Shown here one piece after another: positions 60,729 through 64,000 of a DNA stretch of 64,000 bases. The notes beneath the pieces are model-generated. The model was not told the DNA's origin. It worked only from the letters and a program-made list of their open reading frames with translations, and made no database searches. Both the position numbers and the translations under genes were made by a program. Source of the DNA: Streptomyces nigra (GTDB lineage: Bacteria > Actinomycetota > Actinomycetes > Streptomycetales > Streptomycetaceae); NCBI RefSeq assembly GCF_003074055.1, contig NZ_CP029043.1, positions 4,084,501-4,148,500 on the forward strand, read 5' to 3'. Position 1 is the stretch's first letter. Every line of letters starts with the position of its first letter.

Positions 60729-61262
60729 ATGCGTGGGGTGGGAGTGGCCGTGACCGCGATAGCGGTGATGACGGCGCTGACTGGCTGTGGTGGCGGCGGT
60801 GACGGCGTCGGCGCAGCAGACGAGCGGGCGACGGCGACCGCTCGTGCGGCCGACAAGCCGACCAGTGACGAGGTGACCGTCACCGCCGTGCGGAGTGATG
60901 TCCGGGCGGCGGCCGCGGCTGCGGAGATGGGGCGGCGGTTGATCTTCGCCGACAGAGACGCGTTTCAGACTCCGTGCCGGGTGTTGGGGGTTCTGCGGAC
61001 TGAAGACGTGCCGAAGCGTGGGGCGGTGGACTCGGTGACTGCCGTGCTGAAAGCGCGGGGTTGGGGACACATGCAGCAGGTGCCTTCCGAGGACGGCCAG
61101 GTCTGGCTCCTGGAGAAGAGCGGCTGGAGGATGTTCGTGGGTGCGGGGAAGGCCCCTGAGGGAGCGGGAATCCTGTTCGACGCGTCGGGGAAGGCGTGCG
61201 GGGTGCCCATGCCGTCGCGGCCCGCGGTCTCCGGGCCTGCGGAGCGGCCCGTCCTCCCCTGA
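60729..61262 (+). CDS. Small lipoprotein of unknown function
   Basis: 177 residues from ATG 60729. Signal peptide with lipobox LTGC (Cys about 20), then a low-complexity linker and a compact domain with two more Cys (about 75 and 158). No family motif. It is the first gene after tRNA-Thr. Confidence 0.75.
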   Translation: MRGVGVAVTAIAVMTALTGCGGGGDGVGAADERATATARAADKPTSDEVTVTAVRSDVRAAAAAAEMGRRLIFADRDAFQTPCRVLGVLRTEDVPKRGAVDSVTAVLKARGWGHMQQVPSEDGQVWLLEKSGWRMFVGAGKAPEGAGILFDASGKACGVPMPSRPAVSGPAERPVLP

Positions 61263-61597
61263 GCTCAGGCGCCCCCTGAGGGTCGGCGGGCTGCGCCGGG
61301 TGTCGGCCGGTTCGGGAGATGCCCACTGGAGTCAGACGGTGTGCGAGCCGATCCGGTTGTGCGACCGGGGGACCATCCGGGCTGCTCGTGCTCCGTCCAT
61401 GGGCGGAGGGATTCTGCCGCTGCAGAGGATTCGCTCGGCCGCTGTTCGCGAAAGGTTTGGTGTATCTCGTACGCCCACCCCGTGAGGATCTTTCGCACGT
61501 GCTCAGCAGTCGAAGTCCCGTTCCCACCTGTGCTCTCGGCAGCTCCCAGGAGGAGCCGGTCGTCAGTGGGGGGCATGATCCGGATCGGCATGCCGGG

Positions 61598-61752
61598 ATG
61601 GGGTCGTTCACCAAGGTCGTCACCGCGACCGTGCTGCAGCGGCTGGCCGAGCAGGGGGTGGTCGGGTTCGATGACCCCGTCGAGCGGTGGCTCGGGGTGC
61701 CGGCGGGGACCGGCATCACCCTGAGGCATCTCGCGGGGCATACGTCGGGCAG
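61598..61752 (+). pseudogene. Fragment of a class C beta-lactamase-like serine hydrolase
   Basis: In one frame, GSFTKVVTATVLQRLAEQG (SxxK-type nucleophile Ser with Lys) and ITLRHLAGHTSG match the family's N-terminal portion. The upstream part is out of frame or lost and the rest is missing. It is directly followed by an unrelated ORF. About 50 residues of a ~350-residue protein remain. Confidence 0.65.
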
Positions 61753-61977
61753 GGCGACCGGGCCGGGGAGCGCGGCCGGTGGTCCTGGATCATCAACAAG
61801 CTCAAGGACCTCGGTTCCGGCGCCTGGAACAAGCTGAAGGACGCGGCCCGCGCGGGCTACGACGCCTTCAAGAAGGCGTACGAGCGCTATGTGCCGTGGC
61901 TCGTCCGCAAGGCGATCGAGGTCGGCGCCACGGTGTACGAGGTCTACTCGGCCGTCCGGGACTTCATCGGTCTCTGA
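61687..61977 (+). CDS. Bacteriocin-like Trp/Lys-rich peptide (start uncertain)
   Basis: The open frame from GTG 61687 gives 96 residues, but the first ~30 overlap the hydrolase fragment in another frame and look unreal. The last ~66 residues, from WSWIINKLKDLGSG (about 61780), are amphipathic helices with net positive charge, four Trp, Lys-rich repeats (WNKLKDAARAGY, FKKAYERY) and a hydrophobic end. This resembles leaderless or circular bacteriocins such as aureocin A53. No start or ribosome site lies near the peptide, so it may be truncated at the 5' end. Confidence 0.5.
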   Translation: MARGAGGDRHHPEASRGAYVGQGDRAGERGRWSWIINKLKDLGSGAWNKLKDAARAGYDAFKKAYERYVPWLVRKAIEVGATVYEVYSAVRDFIGL

Positions 61978-62126
61978 TGTCCGGGCTGTCCGGACGGGCC
62001 GCCTCGGGACCGGCCGGACAGGGGCGCGGCGGACGCGGGTCCCGGAACCTCGTCGTTCCGGGGCCCGCACGCCGCACTCCCCACCCCACCGCGCTCCACT
62101 GGATTTCCCTTCGACTCAAGGAAGAC

Positions 62127-62426
62127 ATGAGCAACGAAAGCCCCTCCGTGACGCCGCACGAGGCTCCGTCCTCCGTCAGCGGTGACGCCTGGCCGGTGCT
62201 GCCGCTCGGGCTGGCCGCCGCGCTGCTGCGCACTCTGGGCGACCACACCTGGGCGTACGTCCTGGGCGCGGTGATCGGTGGCACAGGGCTGCTGGCGGCG
62301 GTGATCGCGGTGGCCGAGTGCGTGCGCGCGGTGCGGCGCGGAGCGTCCGTCGGCAAGGCGGTCTGGGTGGTCCTCCTGCTGCTGGCCGGCGGGTTCGCCG
62401 TGGTCCACCAACTCGCCACGGCCTGA
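62127..62426 (+). CDS. Small membrane protein (possible immunity protein)
   Basis: 99 residues from ATG 62127, AAGGAAG upstream. Hydrophobic segments at about 25-40, 45-63 and 78-95. It lies 149 nt downstream of the peptide ORF and 16 nt upstream of the ABC ATPase. Size and position suit a bacteriocin immunity or transport accessory role; no family was recognised. Confidence 0.7.
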   Translation: MSNESPSVTPHEAPSSVSGDAWPVLPLGLAAALLRTLGDHTWAYVLGAVIGGTGLLAAVIAVAECVRAVRRGASVGKAVWVVLLLLAGGFAVVHQLATA

Positions 62427-62442
62427 CGGGCGGGGGCAAGGG

Positions 62443-63401
62443 ATGTCCACCATCGAGATCGACGACCTGACCAAGGCGTACGGCAAGAAGCGCGTGGTCG
62501 ACGGCCTGTCGTTCACCGTGCGCCCGGGATCCGTCACCGGATTTCTGGGACCGAACGGTGCCGGCAAGAGCACGACCCTGCGTATGGCGCTCGGCCTGAC
62601 CCGGCCCGACCGGGGGACGGCCCGTATCCAGGGGCGCAGCTACCACGAGCACGCCGAACCGCTGCGTGTCGTGGGCGCGTTGCTGGACGCGCGCTGGGCG
62701 CACCCCAAGCGCAGCGCGCGGGCGCATCTGACATGGCTCGCGCACAGCAACCGGATCGACACCGGCCGGGTGGACGAGGTCCTGGCCAGGGTCGGGCTCA
62801 CGGAAGTGGCCGAGCAGCGGGTCGGCGGCTTCTCGCTGGGCATGTCCCAACGGCTGGGCCTGGCCGGGGCGTTGCTGGGTGACCCGGGGATCTTGATTCT
62901 GGACGAGCCCGCCAACGGCCTCGACCCCGAGGGCATCGCGTGGATGCGTGGGCTCCTGCGGCAGCTCGCCGCCGAGGGGCGCAGCGTTCTCGTGTCCAGT
63001 CATCTACTCGCCGAAATGGCGCAGTTGGCCGACGAGGTGGTGGTCATCGGCCGGGGCGGCTCATCAAGCAGTGCTCCATCGCGGAACTCACCACGGTCGA
63101 CGCCTCCGCCGCGGCCGAAGTGTTCGTCCGCGGGCCCGAACCCGGTCGGCTGCGGGAACTGCTCACCCACGCGGGCGCCACCGTGACCGACGGCGTCCCG
63201 GGGCCGGACCCGTCCGCTCCGCCGCTGCTCGTGACCGGGCTGAGCTGCGAGGACATCGGCCGGGCCGTGGCCGGGGCGGGCCTCGTGCTGTTCGAACTGA
63301 CCCCGCGCCGGGGGACCGTGGAGGACGCCTACCTCCAGCTCACGGGCAGCTCGGTGGAGTACCGGGGCTCGGTGCGCCCGGCGGAAGAGAGGGCCGTATG
63401 A
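62443..63401 (+). pseudogene. ABC transporter ATP-binding protein, frameshifted
   Basis: Frame 1 from ATG 62443 encodes GFLGPNGAGKSTTLRMALG (Walker A), FSLGMSQRLGLAGALLG (signature), ILILDEPANGLDP (Walker B) and SSHLLAEMAQLADEVVVIGRG. At about 63048-63056 the frame breaks into a low-complexity stop. The next frame continues as RLIKQCSIAELTTVDASAA and ends at 63401. A single missing base would give one ~319-residue ATPase of the bacitracin/daunorubicin-resistance type. This could be a real inactivation, a sequencing error or a slippage site. Confidence 0.75.
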
Positions 63402-64000
63402 CCAGTACCGCCGTGCTGAAAGCCGAGGCGTACAAGCTGCGTTCGCTCAACTCCACGGCGTGGCTGCTGGGGATCACCGCGCTGGTGTCGCTCACCCTCA
63501 GCGGCGTCGCCGTGCGCTCGCCCATGGAGGGGGAGGAGGCAGGGCTCTCCGAGGTCCTGGTCGGTCCCGCCTTCGCGCAGTTCCTGATCATGGTGTTCGC
63601 GTCCCGCAGCGCCACGATGGAGTTCCGCACGGGCACGATCTGGCAGTCCCGGCTCGCCGTACCGTCCTGGACCCGGCTGCTGCTGGGCAAGGCCGGGGTG
63701 ATCGCGGTCCTCGCGGCGCTGATGGGGGTCGTGCTGGCGGCGGGAGGCGTCGCCGTCGCGTCCGTCGCGGCACCCGACGTCGACGTCGTGCCCTCCGGCG
63801 GGCTCGAGTGGCGTCAGCTCCTCACCGTTCCCGTCGCGCTCGCCCTCGTGGCCGTGCTGAGCCTGGCCGTCGGTCTCCTCCTGAAGAGCGGTGGCGCGAC
63901 CATCACCGTCCTGCTGGTGTGGGCGCTGGTCGTCGAACCGGCGCTGTCCGCCACGGGGGACTGGCTGGCGGGGATCGACATCGGCCCGTGGATGCCGTTC
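63398..64000 (+). CDS. ABC transporter permease (truncated by window end)
   Basis: It starts at ATG 63398 in an ATGA overlap with the ATPase, GAAGAGAGGG upstream. The visible 201 residues include LKAEAYKLRSLNSTAWLLGI (the N-terminal motif of ABC-2 permeases), FASRSATMEFRTGTIWQSR and three to four membrane segments. It forms an exporter with the upstream ATPase. The remainder lies outside the window. Confidence 0.85.
   Translation, partial: MTSTAVLKAEAYKLRSLNSTAWLLGITALVSLTLSGVAVRSPMEGEEAGLSEVLVGPAFAQFLIMVFASRSATMEFRTGTIWQSRLAVPSWTRLLLGKAGVIAVLAALMGVVLAAGGVAVASVAAPDVDVVPSGGLEWRQLLTVPVALALVAVLSLAVGLLLKSGGATITVLLVWALVVEPALSATGDWLAGIDIGPWMPF

Overview
This is a linear-chromosome Streptomyces (high-GC actinomycete) segment. 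The evidence is very high GC with GC-rich third codon positions, wblA, bldG with its downstream anti-sigma gene, a Crp regulator, a 6C-type small RNA, a K+-independent pyrophosphatase, a lysine-tailed TopA, and many genes with a -10 element only 6-7 nt before the start codon (leaderless transcripts). From memory, gene order from about 9.4 kb to 60 kb matches the S. coelicolor SCO3580-SCO3540 core region read in reverse numerical order.

1-6.9 kb: right part of an actinomycete integrative and conjugative element (AICE) integrated at the 3' end of tRNA-Pro(CGG). It carries the end of an unidentified gene, small membrane/spread-type genes, a cytosine-5 methyltransferase-like gene, a prim-pol plus DUF3631 ATPase pair (RepPP-type replication module), an array of TAGCGG/CCGCTA repeats (candidate origin), excisionase and tyrosine integrase. 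A second cluster with two perfect palindromes of the same core lies at 126-213. The left end is outside the window.

6.9-35.5 kb: housekeeping and regulatory genes. These are a Pr6Pr membrane protein, phosphoesterase, YqeY-like protein, bifunctional PBP, wblA, two ArsA-type ATPases, DUF4177-RidA, metallo-beta-lactamase-fold hydrolase, NUDIX, crp, nth, CoA-type NUDIX, MarP protease, epoxide-hydrolase-like protein, holin-III-like protein, NhaA, AcsA, a SulP-carbonic anhydrase fusion, a deacetylase-like lipoprotein, a CooC-like ATPase, a degenerate Fic-like protein and a HAD phosphatase.

35.5-45.4 kb: a 6C RNA, then a tight-adherence (Tad/Flp pilus-like) cluster (ssd, tadA, tadB, tadC, a DUF4244 pilin-like protein, tadE, tadG-like), an MrfA-like helicase, bldG and its anti-sigma partner.

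45.4-60.4 kb: hppA, a lipoprotein, a methyltransferase, topA, an unusual MFS-like/thymidylate kinase/coiled-coil fusion, holB (preceded by a possible 12-codon leader) and a TAP-family secreted protease.

60.5-64 kb: tRNA-Thr(CGT) followed by a variable-looking patch: a lipoprotein, a serine-hydrolase fragment, a Trp/Lys-rich amphipathic bacteriocin-like peptide ORF, a small membrane protein and an ABC transporter whose ATPase gene has an apparent 1-nt frameshift. The permease runs off the window. This last patch is the best candidate for an undescribed system.
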